Assembly (NCBI GenBank): GCA_006937955.1
Contig: SSNP01000001.1
Coordinates: 12,378,498 to 12,442,497, forward strand
Reading direction: 5' to 3'
DNA: 64,000 bases
From: Pachypanchax playfairii
Lineage: Eukaryota > Chordata > Actinopteri > Cyprinodontiformes > Aplocheilidae
The notes beneath the pieces are model-generated. The model saw only the letters and a list, made by a program, of their open reading frames with translations, was not told the origin of the DNA and did no database searches. Of the stretch, positions 11,001 through 22,785 are shown one piece after another. The translations under genes and the position numbers were made by a program. Position 1 is the first letter of the stretch. Each line of letters begins with the position of its first letter.

Positions 11001-14000
11001 AGGTGTTCCAGGTGTTCCAGGTGTTCCAGGTGTTTTAGGTGTTCCAGGTGTTCTAGGTGTTTGAGGTGTTCTAGGTGTTCCAGGTGTTCTAGGTGTTCTA
11101 GGTGTTCTAGGTGTTCCAGGTGTTCTAGGTGTTCCAGGTGTTCTAGGTGTTCGAGGTGTTCTAGGTGTTCCAGGTGTTCTAGGTGTTCCAGGTGTTTCAG
11201 GTGTTTCAGGTGTTCCAGGTGTTTTAGGTGTTCTAGGTGTTCCAGGTGTTCCAGGTGTTTTAGGTGTTTTAGGTGTTCCAGGTGTTCCAGGGGTTTTAGG
11301 TGTTCCAGGTGTTCTAGGTGTTCGAGGTGTTCCAGGTGTTCCAGGTGTTCTAGGTGTTCTAGGTGTGCTAGGTGTTCCAGGTGTTCTAGGTGTTCTAGGT
11401 GTTCTAGGTGTTTGAGGTGTTCTAGGTGTTCCAGGTGTTCTAGGTGTTTGAGGTGTTCTAGGTGTTCTAGGTGTTCCAGGTGTTTCAGGTGTTCCAGGTG
11501 TTCCAGGTGTTCAGGTGTTCCAGGTGTTTTAGGTGTTTTAGGTGTTCCAGGTGTTTTAGGTGTTTTAGGTGTTTCAGGTGTTCCAGGTGTTCCAGGTGTT
11601 CCAGGTGTTTTAGGTGTTCTAGGTGTTCCAGGTGTTCTAGGTGTTCCAGGTGTTCTAGGTGTTTGAGGTGTTCTAGGTGTTCCAGGTGTTCCAGGTGTTC
11701 TAGGTGTTATAGGTGTTCTAGGTGTTCCAGGTGTTCTAGGTGTTTGAGGTGTTCTAGGTGTTCCGGGTGTTCTAGGTGTTCCAGGTGTTTCAGGTGTTCC
11801 AGGTGTTCCAGGTGTTTTAGGTGTTCCAGGTGTTCTAGGTGTTTCAGGTGTTCCAGGTGTTCTAGGTGTTTTAGGTGTTCTAGGTGTTCCAGGTGTTCTA
11901 GGTGTTCTAGGTGTTCTAGGTGTTCGAGGTGTTTGAGGTGTTCTAGGTGTTCCAGGTGTTCTAGGTGTTCCAGGTGTTCTAGGTGTTTGAGGTGTTCCAG
12001 GTGTTCTAGGTATTCTAGGTGTTCCAGGTGTTTTAGGTGTTCTAGGTGTTCCAGGTGTTCTAGGTGTTCCAGGTGTTCTAGGTGTTTGAGGTGTTCTAGG
12101 TGTTCTAGGTGTTCCAGGTGTTTCAGGTGTTCCAGGTGTTCCAGGTGTTCCAGGTGTTTTAGGTGTTCTAGGTGTTCCAGGTGTTCTAGGTGTTCCAGGT
12201 GTTCTAGGTGTTTGAGGTGTTCCAGGTGTTCTAGGTGTTTGAGGTGTTCCAGGTGTTTTAGGTGTTCTAGGTGTTCCAGGTTTTCTAGGTGTTCCAGGTG
12301 TTCCAGATGTTCTAGGTGTTTTAGGTGTTCTAGGTGTTCCAGGTGTTCTAGGTGTTTGAGGTGTTCTAGGTGTTCCAGGTGTTCCAGGTGTTCTAGGTGT
12401 TCCAGGTGTTCTAGGTGTTCCAGGTGTTCTAGGTGTTTTAGGTGTTCTAGGTGTTTGAGGTGTTCCAGGTGTTCCAGGTGTTCCAGGTGTTTTAGGTGTT
12501 CCAGGTGTTCTAGGTGTTTGAGGTGTTCTAGGTGTTCCAGGTGTTCCAGGTGTTTTAGGTGTTCTAGGTGTTCCAGGTGTTCTAGGTGTTCCAGGTGTTC
12601 TAGGTGTTTGAGGTGTTCCAGGTGTTCCAGGTGTTCTAGGTGTTCCAGGTGTTCTAGGTGTTTTAGGTGTTCTAGGTGTTTGAGGTGTTCCAGGTGTTCT
12701 AGGTGTTCTAGGTGTTCCAGGTGTTTTAGGTGTTCTAGGTGTTCCAGGTATTCTAGGTGTTCTAGGTGTTTGAGGTGTTTGAGGTGTTCTAGGTGTTCCA
12801 GGTGTTCTAGGTGTTCCAGGTGTTCTAGGTGTTTGAGGTGTTCTAGGTGTGCCAGGTGTTCGAGGTGTTCCAGGTGTTTGAGGTGTTCTAGGTGTTCCAG
12901 CTGTTCTAGGTGTTCTAGGTGTTTTAGGTGTTCCAGGTGTTCTAGGTGTTTGAGGTGTTCTAGGTGTTCGAGGTGTTCCAGGTGTTCTAGGTGTTCTAGG
13001 TGTTCCAGGTGTTCTAGGTGTTCTAGGTGTTCCAGGTGTTCTAGGTGTTTGAGATGTTCTAGGTGTTCCAGGTGTTCTAGGTGTTCCAGCTGTTCTAGGT
13101 GTTCTAGGTGTTTTAGGTGTTCCAGGTGTTCTAGGTGTTCTAGGTGTTTCAGGTGTTCTAGGTGTTCCAGGTGTTCTAGGTGTTTGAGGTGTTCTAGGTG
13201 TTCTGGGTGTTCTAGGTGTTCCAGGTGTTTCAGGTGTTCCAGGTGTTCCAGGTGTTTTAGGTGTTCTAGGTGTTCCAGGTGTTCTAGGTGTTCCAGGTGT
13301 TTGAGGTGTTCTAGGTGTTCCAGCTGTTCTAGGTGTTCTAGGTGTTTTAGGTGTTCCAGGTGTTCTAGGTGTTCTAGGTGTTTGAGGTGTTCTAGGTGTT
13401 CCAGGTGTTCTAGGTGTTTGAGGTGTTCTAGGTGTTCCAGGTGTTCTAGGTGTTCCAGGTGTTCTAGGTGTTTCAGGTGTTCTAGGTGTTCTAGGTGTTC
13501 CAGGTGTTTCAGGTGTTCCAGGTGTTCCAGGTGTTTTAGGTGTTCCAGGTGTTCCAGGTGTTCTAGGTGTTTGAGGTGTTCTAGGTGTTCCAGGTGTTCT
13601 AGGTGTTTGGGTGTTCTAGGTGTTCCAGGTGTTTCAGGTGTTCCAGGTGTTCCAGGTGTTCCAGGTGTTTTAGGTGTTCTAGGTGTTCCAGGTGTTCCAG
13701 CTGTTTTAGGTGTTCCAGGTGTTCCAGGTGTTTGAGGTGTTCCAGGTGTTCCAGGTGTTCCAGGTGTTCAGGTGTTTGAGGTGTTCTAGGTGTTCCAGGT
13801 GTTCTAGGTGTTCTAGGTGTTCCAGGTGTTCCAGGTGTTCTAGGTGTTCCAGGTGTTCTAGGTGTTTGAGGTGTTTGAGGTGTTCTAGGTGTTCCAGGTG
13901 TTCTAGGTGTTCCAGGTGTTCTAGGTGTTTGAGGTGTTCCAGGTGTTTTAGGTGTTCTAGGTGTTCCAGGTGTTCTAGGTGTTCCAGGTGTTCTAGGTGT

Positions 14001-16843
14001 TTGAGGTGTTCTAGGTGTTCCAGGTGTTCCAGGTGTTCTAGGTGTTCTAGGTGTTCCAGGTGTTCTAGGTGTTCCAGGTGTTCTAGGTGTTCGAGGTGTT
14101 CTAGGTGTTCCAGGTGTTCTAGGTGTTCCAGGTGTTTCAGGTGTTCCAGGTGTTCCAGGGGTTTTAGGTGTTCTAGGTGTTTTAGGTGTTCCAGGTGTTT
14201 TAGGTGTTTTAGGTGTTCGAGGTGTTCTAGGTGTTTTAGGTGTTTTAGGTGTTCCAGGTGTTCTAGGTGTTCTAGGTGTTTGAGGTGTTCTAGGTGTTCC
14301 AGCTGTTCTAGGTGTTCCAGGTGTTCTAGGTGTTCCAGGTGTTCTAGGTGTTTTAGGTGTTCTAGGTGTTCTAGGTGTTCTAGGTGTTCCAGGTGTTCCA
14401 GGTGTTTAGGTGTTCCAGGTGTTTTAGGTGTTTTAGGTGTTCCAGGTGTTCCAGGTGTTTTAGGTGTTCCAGGTGTTCTAGGTGTTTGAGGTGTTCTAGG
14501 TGTTCCGGGTGTTCTAGGTGTTCCAGGTGTTTCAGGTGTTCCAGGTGTTCCAGGTGTTTTAGGTGTTCTAGGTGTTCCAGGTGTTCTAGGTGTTCCAGGT
14601 GTTCTAGGTGTTTTAGGTGTTCTAGGTGTTCTAGGTGTTTTAGGTGTTCTAGGTGTTCCAGGTGTTCCAGGTGTTCTAGGTGCTCTAGTTGTTCCAGGTG
14701 TTCTAGGTGTTCCAGTTGTTTTAGGTGTTCTAGGTGTTCTAGGTGTTCTAGGTGTTCCAGGTGTTTTAGGTGTTTTAGGTGTTCCAGGTGTTCCAGGTGT
14801 TCCAGGTGTTTTAGGTGTTCCAGGTGTTTTAGGTGTTTTAGGTGTTCCAGGTGTTTTAGGTGTTTTAGGTGTTCCAGGTGTTCCAGCTGTTTTAGGTGTT
14901 CCAGGTGTTCTAGGTGTTCTAGGTGTTCTAGGTGTTCCAGGTGTTCTAGGTGTTCTAGGTGTTCTAGGTGTTCTAGGTGTTCTAGGTGTTCTAGGTGTTC
15001 CAGGTGTTCTAGGTGTTTTAGGTGTTCTAGGTGTTTGAGGTGTTCTAGGTGTTCTAGGTGTTCTAGGTGTTCCAGGTGTTTCAGGTGTTCCAGGTGTTCC
15101 AGGTGTTCCAGGTGTTTTAGGTGTTCTAGGTGTTCCGGGTGTTCTAGGTGTTCTAGGTGTTCTAGGTGTTCCAGGTGTTCGAGGTGTTCCAGGTGTTCTA
15201 GGTGTTCTAGGTGTTTTAGGTGTTCTAGGTGTTTCAGGTGTTCCAGGTGTTTTAGGTGTTCTAGGTGTTCCAGGTGTTCCAGGTGTTCTAGGTGTTTTAG
15301 GTGTTCCAGGTGTTCCAGGTGTTTTAGGTGTTTTAGGTGTTCTAGGTGTTCTAGGTGTTCCAGGTGTTTTAGGTGTTCTAGGTGTTCCAGGTGTTCTAGG
15401 TGTTCCAGGTGTTCTAGGTGTTTGAGGTGTTCTAGGTGTTCTAGGTGTTCCAGGTGTTCCAGGTGTTCCATATGTTCCAGGTGTTCCAGGTGTTCTAGGT
15501 GCTCTAGTTGTTCCAGGTGTTCTAGGTGTTCCAGGTGTTCTAGGTGTTCTAGGTGTTCCAGGTGTTCTAGGTGTTCTAGGTGTTCCAGGTGTTCTAGGTG
15601 TTTGAGGTGTTCGAGGTGTTCCGGGTGTTCCAGGTGTTCCAGGTGTTCCAGGTGTTCCAGGTGTTCCAGGTGTTTTAGGTGTTCTAGGTGTTCCAGGTGT
15701 TCTAGGTGTTATAGGTGTTCTAGGTGTTTGAGGTGTTCCAGGTGTTCTAGGTGTTCTAGGTGTTCCAGGTGTTTTAGGTGTTCTAGGTGTTCCAGGTGTT
15801 CTAGGTGTTCTAGGTGTTTGAGGTGTTTGGTGTTCCAGCTGTTCTAGGTGTTCTAGGTGTTTTAGGTGTTCCAGGTGTTCTAGGTGTTCCAGGGGTTCCA
15901 GGTGTTTTAGGTGTTCCAGGTGTTTCAGGTGTTCCAGGTGTTTTAGGTGTTTTAGGTGTTCCAGGTGTTCCAGCTGTTTTAGGTGTTCCAGGTGTTCTAG
16001 GTGTTTGAGGTGTTCCATGTGTTCCAGATGTTCCAGGTGTTCCAGGTGTTCTAGGTGCTCTAGTTGTTCCAGGTGTTCTAGGTGTTCCAGTTGTTTTAGG
16101 TGTTCTAGGTGTTCTAGGTGTTCCAGGTGTTTTAGGTGTTTTAGGTGTTCCAGGTGTTCCAGGTGTTTTAGGTGTTCTAGGTGTTCCAGGTGTTCTAGGT
16201 GTTTGAGGTGTTCTAGGTGTTCTAGGTGTTCTAGGTGTTCCAGGTGTTTCAGGTGTTCCAGGTGTTCCAGGTGTTCCAGGTGTTTTAGGTGTTCTAGGTG
16301 TTCCAGGTGTTCTAGGTGTTCCAGGTGTTCTAGGTGTTTGAGGTGTTCCAGGTGTTCTAGGTGTTTGAGGTGTTCCATATGTTCCAGGTGTTCCAGGTGT
16401 TCTAGGTGCTCTAGTTGTTCCAGGTGTTCTAGGTGTTCCAGTTGTTTTAGGTGTTCTAGGTGTTCCAGGTGTTCCAGGTGTTCCAGGTGTTTTAGGTGTT
16501 CCAGGTGTTTTAGGTGTTTTAGGTGTTCCAGGTGTTCTAGGTGTTCCAGGTGTTCTAGGTGTTTGAGGTGTTCCAGGTGTTCTAGGTGTTTGAGGTGTTC
16601 CAGGTGTTTTAGGTGTTCTAGGTGTTCCAGGTGTTCTAGGTGTTCCAGGTGTTTTAGGTGTTCTAGGTGTTCCAGGTGTTCTAGGTGTTCTAGGTGTTTG
16701 AGGTGTTCTAGGTGTTCCAGGTGTTCCAGGTGTTCCAGGTGTTTTAGGTGTTCCAGGTGTTCTAGGTGTTCTAGGTGTTCTAGGTGTTTGAGGTGTTCCA
16801 GGTGTTCCAGGTGTTCCAGGTGTTCCAGGTGTTTTAGGTGTGG
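8074..16843. repeat. 8.8-kb minisatellite of a 9-bp unit, GGTGTTCYA
   Basis: The stretch is built from about 970 tandem 9-mers of the form GGTGTTNNA, where NN is mostly CC, CT or TT and less often TG, CG or TC. Because 9 is a multiple of 3 and most variants avoid stops, giant open frames appear on both strands: (RCS)n and (GVP/GVL)n forward, (EHL/KHL)n and (TPG/TPR)n in reverse. They are not genes. The 9-bp register holds for kilobases and breaks by one- or two-base losses near 8,964, 11,510, 13,608, 13,768, 14,406 and 15,828. The array ends sharply in unique DNA on both sides. Confidence 0.97.
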
Positions 16844-16849
16844 TCACCT

Positions 16850-17560
16850 TGCTGACTCCTGATTGCACACTTAGCCACAACTCAAACTTCCTCATTAATC
16901 GTTAATCTTTAATCATTATGACTGTTGACAGTTTGAAGTTATTTCAATGACCATTGTGTTTTTTCTTTCTCTGATGGAAGGGCATCAGTAGTTGTGTCCA
17001 CATCTGCATTGTGAACACACATCTGTATTAATTACATTGTGAGAAACAAACTAAAATATGAATGGACATTGAGTGGAAACCTGCACTGCTTAGACCATTG
17101 CAGGAATCTAAACAACACATTTATCCAAATGTTTTTTAAAAATCTACTCAATTTTGAAAAGGAAAAACAAAAAATTTTGTCCAAAGATAAAATATTTGAC
17201 TATAATTACAACTTAGTTTCTCCTGTGTTTCAGATCTGTTTGATAAAGATATCTTATCACACTGAATCAGTAACATCCCACAACTGGTTCTGTCTCCTTG
17301 ACATCTGAGGTTCATGTCAGGCTGCCATTTGATTCAGATAAGTCCTCTTCTCTGATTCTGTTCTGGCAAATCCTAAAACACCCTCTACAGAGCAGAAGAA
17401 CTATAATAGGTTTGTATTCTCACATAGTCTAATGTTTTTCTAAATGAATCATTATTGTTTGTTTATCATATTTTACTTACCAACATCATCTGACCTACAA
17501 AAGATTAAACACAAGTACAGATCTGAAGAAGGTGCAGGTCCTGTTTTAAAAACTACTAAA
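16850..17560. other. Right flank of the minisatellite, nothing recognised
   Basis: AT-rich sequence. The open frame 17,039-17,308 has no recognisable character. Confidence 0.45.
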
Positions 17561-17562
17561 AC

Positions 17563-17799
17563 ATGCATTCTTCAAATCTTTTACTTATCCACTCCAAAAA
17601 GAAGCTTCAAAAAATGAAAAACATCATGGAGAACCCCGAGCATCATCTTCACAACACACTGTCTTCAGTCAGAGGCTTTGTAAGATCTGCTGTAACACAG
17701 ACACTACAGGAGATCCTTCCTGCCTACAGCTACAACTCTCTTCACAAAAAAATGACTACAACATCTGATTTCCCTTTGGGGATAAAAAGACATGTTTGA
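17563..17799 (+). mobile_element. LINE C-terminal fragment
   Basis: The reading KLQKMKNIMENPEHHLHNTL followed by RSAVTQTLQEILPAYSYNSL resembles the C-terminal tail of fish LINE polyproteins, usually of the form 'xxIMDxPxHPLHxTL...RSFLPxAIxLYNxSL'. No other part of the element is next to it. Confidence 0.4.
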
Positions 17800-18253
17800 A
17801 ATAACTTCAATCATCATAAAAACAGGAAGCAACGATGAGAAATCTGTTAATCCTTAGTAGACAAGGTTTAATTTGACATGTGTTGTTTGTTTTTACCATT
17901 ATTGACCTCTGTCAATTAGTTTCACTATTTTTATAAGTATTAGTTATTTATTAGTTACTGAATTTGAGGTGATGGATTTTTAAAGTTATAAAGAACAGTT
18001 TAATCAGGACAGAGAGGAGGGCCCATAAAAACATGTTCATTAGAGTCACATTACAAACAGAGTGGTTTACAGCTTAAATAGAAACAATCTTTGATCCTTA
18101 CTCTGCATTATATGTGATGTGTGATGTAGATTAGCTATGTTTTCGAGAGGATTCCACCTGTGCTGCTCAGGTTTTGGCTCAGTAACATTTGTTAACTATT
18201 TTAAATTGTGTGTTTACTTGCTATGAATTACAGTCACATTTAATCTACTAGAT

Positions 18254-19055
18254 CAGGAGTCTGTAACCTGCAGCTCAGGAGCCACATGTGGCTCTTCAGC
18301 CTCTCTGAAGTGGCTCCTTGTAACTTTGACCAAAATCAACATGAACCTGAGTAACAACAGGAAATGGATCATTTTAGCAATTGTTTCCATTTTTGTTGGA
18401 ATTAAATTTCTTCAGCAGAGTGACACTCATATAATGAAGAGGTTGTTCTGCCTGTGTGAACTGATTCCAGAACCAGTTCTGAACAAAAACGACTGTCTTG
18501 ATGTCTTAAACATGTAGTGATCAGTTGAACTTTAAGCTGAATCTTCCTGACCTGCAGTCTGAATCTCCTGATCCACCACAAACCAGCATGTTACATCAGA
18601 CTTGAGCAGATCGACATTAAAAGCAACAAGTAGTTTTATAAATCTTTTGGAAATGGTTTCAACTGTTAAGGCAACAAAATAAGAAGTTCCTGTATTAAAC
18701 ATTGATTCTTTATAGAACAGAAACAAAGACCCGAAACACTTTTACAAAGTTAGTATTGTTCACTTTGTGTAATAAATCAAACTACATCCATGCAGTTTTT
18801 ATAACCACTTGTTCCTGTGCAGGATCTTGATGGAGGCTGGTGTTTATGTATAAAAATCTGATGTATGTTTATGTTTGTTTTTTAAAAGCGTAAAGGCAGA
18901 ACTTCATACTGTATTTTAACTCTAAGTAAGTGACTTATTGCATAAACTTTTATCCTAATTTTAAGGATTAATGTGACTGTGTGATTCTTTACAAATGAAA
19001 TTTGTGGTGAATGATGGGAAATGGCTCTTTCAGTCAGAAAGGATGCAGATCCCTC
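18254..19055. mobile_element. hAT-type non-autonomous element
   Basis: The left end CAGGAGTCTGTAACCTGCAG, followed by 'gagccacatgtggctcttcagcctctctg', is the start of a widespread fish hAT repeat. The reverse complement of the right end, GAGGGATCTGCATCC, matches it imperfectly. The flanking 8-mers TACTAGAT and TAGGTGGT agree at only 4 of 8 bases, so the right boundary is approximate. The frame at 18,326-18,517 lies inside and is not a gene. Confidence 0.55.
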
Positions 19056-19654
19056 TAGGTGGTTATGAACTGGTCCTGCATAGTTTGAACAATAACCACT
19101 TGCATGTAATGGAGAAATTCTTCTAATACAATCTGACACTAATAGTGCAATTTTCTTATTGACATCTACAGACTGCAGTAAGTATCTGTGCAGATTGGTG
19201 TCTGGTGCGCCATAGTTCTGCCTCCATCTGGTGTATAAAACTGTTACTGCTCAGCTGGTAAACACAATTTAACAGAATAAACTGCATTTAGATTTTTTGG
19301 TTTTGGGATTTTTTGTTACTGTTTGATTTACTTGTTGCTAAGTTTTCCTTCCCTTTGAGTTAACTGTGTGTGGGCTTTTATGACTGAAATAAAGGACATG
19401 GTATTTAGCTTTATTATTGTTACAGCTGTTAATAACTTTAGTTTATATTTCAGCATTTTTAGACTTACGTGTCTGAATGGTAGAATCTAAAATAATCCAT
19501 TTTTATTTGAGGTCAAGTCGAGGGGGGGCTGTGCAGTGTAGCTCATTTTATTTTGGTTTAATTTCAGCTGTGTCGAGCCAGTTTAACCTTGAAGTTCAGA
19601 TTCTTTAGATGTTTATATGTAGTTTGCTTTGCTTTAGTTCAGACAGTCATCATC

Positions 19655-19750
19655 TGTTCAGGGTCACAGGCAGCTGGTGTCTATCTCCAGTAGTCATGGA
19701 GCGTGAGGCGGGGTTATACCTGGACAGATCACCAGTCCATCTCAGGGTTT
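19655..19750 (-). repeat. SINE family 1 fragment (3' part)
   Basis: Contains the family's reverse-complement 3' body: 'cagggtcacaggcagctgg', 'tctatctccag' and 'accagtccatc'. Confidence 0.5.
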
Positions 19751-20045
19751 GCTTTAACTGTGTAAACAAACCTTTGCTACACTGGTTAAAGTCTGTTTCC
19801 TGCCATTCCTCTGGTAGTATTCAGGCCAAACTACACCACGAGGTGTCTATGGTGTTTAAATTCATTTTACTTCCAGCTGTGAGGGTAAAACTCTCAGCTG
19901 AGACATAACAGGAGTCAGTGAGACGTTGACGCTTTGCACGGTGCATTCTGGGAAGATTTAGGAGAAAACTATGTAACAAGACAAAAAAATCTAATAATTG
20001 GAAATTATTAAACTTACATTATTTGTATGTGTTTTATTATGTATC

Positions 20046-20146
20046 ATGTCTGCACAGCTGAGGCAACATAAACTGAAGCGGAGGGAGGATAAATACAAGC
20101 TGCTCAAACATCAGGTGGACATCTGTTGTGGACATCTTGTCAACCA
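20046..20146 (+). CDS. Unrecognised small gene, candidate exon 1 (or internal exon)
   Basis: Reads MSAQLRQHKLKRREDKYKLL, then KHQVDICCGHLVN, and ends in a good donor (CA|gtaagg) with two bases of a codon left over. The region is basic and could be helical. The start is uncertain: ATG at 20,046 has A at -3, but 'ctgcacag' just after it could instead be an acceptor, making this an internal exon beginning at 20,058. The next two candidate exons (22,221 and 23,898) continue the frame exactly. I do not recognise the protein. Confidence 0.45.
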
Positions 20147-21779
20147 GTAAGGGATGATGCTGAATCCTGAGAAAATTTTAGCTGTTCAGTCTTGACCTGT
20201 TCCAGCTACCAGGAGCCAGGTCAGAGCTTTCTTAAGCTTTGGAGGTTATTAGAGATTATTTGTTCCTGGATTTTCCCAGTTTGGCTTGATCTCTAAATGC
20301 TCTTCCAACTGCCATTTCTATTAAAAGATCAGACACACAAGCTCAGTGGTCCACTGGTTGCCAGGAGTTCAAACATCTGCCCTGACACAAACCCCTGTCT
20401 TGTTCTTGCTGATTTTTCACTGCTGTTTATACTTCACAGAAATTATGTACATGTTGGGAGCTAATAGCAAATAACACATGACTACATATGCCATTTGGAG
20501 TCTATACCCAGCAGACTGAAACATCACAAATTACAAATTAAATTGGAAGTCTTACCTTTAATGTGGACCTTCACTGAAAAGTGTTTACAGACAATAATCC
20601 AGTCACTCATCAGCAAACTGCTGGACTGGAGGCAGTAAAATGATTCTGGTTGGTGCAAACTGGTAAAGACCACGTTAATGTTTAAGATGGAACATAACTC
20701 TGTGAACTGTTATTGCCCCGAGATAGACCAAATGCAGATCAGAGATCTAAAAGAGGTGGAACTACCCCGATAAACATGTTGAAAGATTCACCTGATTAAT
20801 AATTTTAGTCCAATCTAAAAATGTAATTGGAGAAAATGAAGTAAGGTTCTCCAAGTAATGAGAGGAAACTTTATGGGTCTTGATCTGGATATTTTTGAGG
20901 TCCATCCCTTTGTTCACAAAAGAATTAAAGAACATGTTACAGTCTTTATTTAAAGTTATGAGAGCAGCTAATAGGAGGTTGACTTAAGAAGACAAGGTCC
21001 AACATGTGGCTAGTGGTGTGAGTAGGTCCAAACACATACTGAAGAAAAGTTAACAGAACTTACAAACTGCTTAGCAGAACTGCATGTTAAATAATCTGCA
21101 TGAATGCTGAGCCCTCAACAACAATATCACATTTAGCTTAACTGTTGAAGGAAAAAATCCTGAAAGTCTGAGAGAAAAGATAAATGAGATCCAAGTGGAC
21201 AATAATTTAAAATGTCATATATGGGCTTCAAAAGGACTGTAAGTAATTCAAAAAATAATTTAACAAAAAAGGGATTTTTTTTAAACAACAGCAGTTCCTC
21301 CTCCTCAGCTTGTGATTCATAGTGCAGGAAAAAGGAATTCAACAGATTTCAAGAAGATACAATACTTTGTTTTTATGTTGCCATGTTTCAGAGGTAAATA
21401 TGAAGTCCAGTTTCTGCAAGCCCAATAAATAATTTAAGATGAAAGACTTGTTTGCAATAGAGCAATCTTCTTACTATCATTTTAAAGATGAGAGCCTCTG
21501 GGACAGATGTTGTGTTGTACGAATGGTGGCACAAGCTGCGCAGTGGCTTGCAATTCCTTCTGTGATGAGCCTTCACACCTGTGTCAAATTTTTGATATAC
21601 TTATTCTCCAAACACAAAAACCAACTCAGGCAAGAAATATTTGCAATATTTACCTTTGTATTGTTCTGTTAGACAAAAATGAAAATAAAAACCCTCCAAA
21701 TTTAGGATATTACAAAAACTCTTCCAAAAGTGGTATTAGTTAGCAGATGTTTATCATTTACATCAACACCACCAGTTAA
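20147..21779. other. Intron of the small-gene model, left part
   Basis: AT-rich unique-looking DNA. Frames at 21,133-21,743 overlap on both strands and resemble nothing known. Confidence 0.35.
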
Positions 21780-21935
21780 AAATGAAATGAAATGAAAAAT
21801 ACTTTATTTATCCCAGAAGGGAAATTCAACGTTGTAGTAGTTTTTTTTTTTGTTTTGTTTTTTGTCCAACAATAAAAACATAATGAAGACAATAATATAA
21901 TAATAACGATCAAGGTCTGTAAAGTCCCATTTTTT
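21780..21935 (+). repeat. Fish interspersed repeat end ('ctttatttatccc' type)
   Basis: 'actttatttatcccagaagggaaattca' followed by T- and A-rich runs is a very common teleost repeat terminus. Confidence 0.45.
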
Positions 21936-22220
21936 ACTTTTAGTGTGTTCTGCTGCAGTTGAACATTACAGAGAAAAGGTATCAGTGACTCTTGTTTCTT
22001 ACAGGAACAGTAACAAACATCACATTTGGCACCTGCAGAGAAATTTTAATGTTTTAGTGAATCATGTCATCGTTGTATTGTGTACACAGTGTGTTTGTAT
22101 ATGTCTGTCTGTGGTTAGCAGGTTTAGAACATCACTGACTCATCCCCGTATATCATGCACACACATGCTGTGAGCCTTGACATCATTTCTCTTATTTTCG
22201 CTTGTTTTCTTTTCCATCAG

Positions 22221-22302
22221 CATGGCAGTGCTGGTGTCGAGGAGGCGGAGCAGTCTGAGAAAACGATGCATCACTGACAGGCTCAAATGTGGGATAAGTG
22301 AG
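22221..22302 (+). CDS. Unrecognised small gene, candidate exon 2
   Basis: An 82-bp segment lies between a strong acceptor (cttttccatcag) and a strong donor (GAG|gtacgt). Its first base completes the split codon of the exon ending at 20,146 (CA + C = His). The rest is open: MAVLVSRRRSSLRKRC, then ITDRLKCGISE. An Arg/Ser-rich stretch is the only feature visible. It ends in phase 0, matching the next candidate exon. Confidence 0.5.
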
Positions 22303-22518
22303 GTACGTCGTCAGATGAGTCACAAGTCATCATAAAAAGTTCACCTGTTAGAGAATCGTTTGGCAGAGCAGAATTTTCTCACTTTGAATAAACCGTTTTA
22401 AAATAAAATCTCTTGAAATAAAGTGATTTCAGTAAAGTTCAGCTAAACACAACTTAATGTTTTCCTCTGCTAAAATGTCCTTATAAATTATTTCTTGAAG
22501 GTAATGTTTCCACCGGGA

Positions 22519-22581
<63 letters not shown>

Positions 22582-22616
22582 GCCTGCCTGTCTGTCCGTC
22601 TGTCCGCCTGCCCGCC

Positions 22617-22669
<53 letters not shown>

Positions 22670-22785
22670 GCCCGCCTGCCCGCCTGCCCGCCTGCCCGCC
22701 TGCCCGCCTGCCCGTCTGCCCGCCTGCCCGCCTGCCCGCCTATCTGCCCGCCCGCCCGTCTGTCCGTCCATCTTCCCACCCGCCT
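22519..22785. repeat. (TCTG)n array with CpG-bearing CCTGCCCG sub-array
   Basis: TCTG units cover 22,519-22,580, then mixed units, then more TCTG, then (CCTGCCCG)n from about 22,669 to 22,740 and decaying units to 22,785. The ORFs here (CLSVCLSV, GRRAGGQA) are translations of the repeat. It lies in the second intron of the small-gene model. Confidence 0.95.

Noticed and set aside
8074..16843. CRISPR-like array
   Set aside because: Head-to-tail 9-mers without unique spacers in a vertebrate sequence; a minisatellite.
7993..16895. Giant open frames of up to 910 codons (RCS, EHL, GVP and TPG repeats), some collagen-like
   Set aside because: They are open on both strands and in several frames at once because the unit is 9 bp. 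They end where the 9-bp register shifts, and no promoter, splice or start context supports them.
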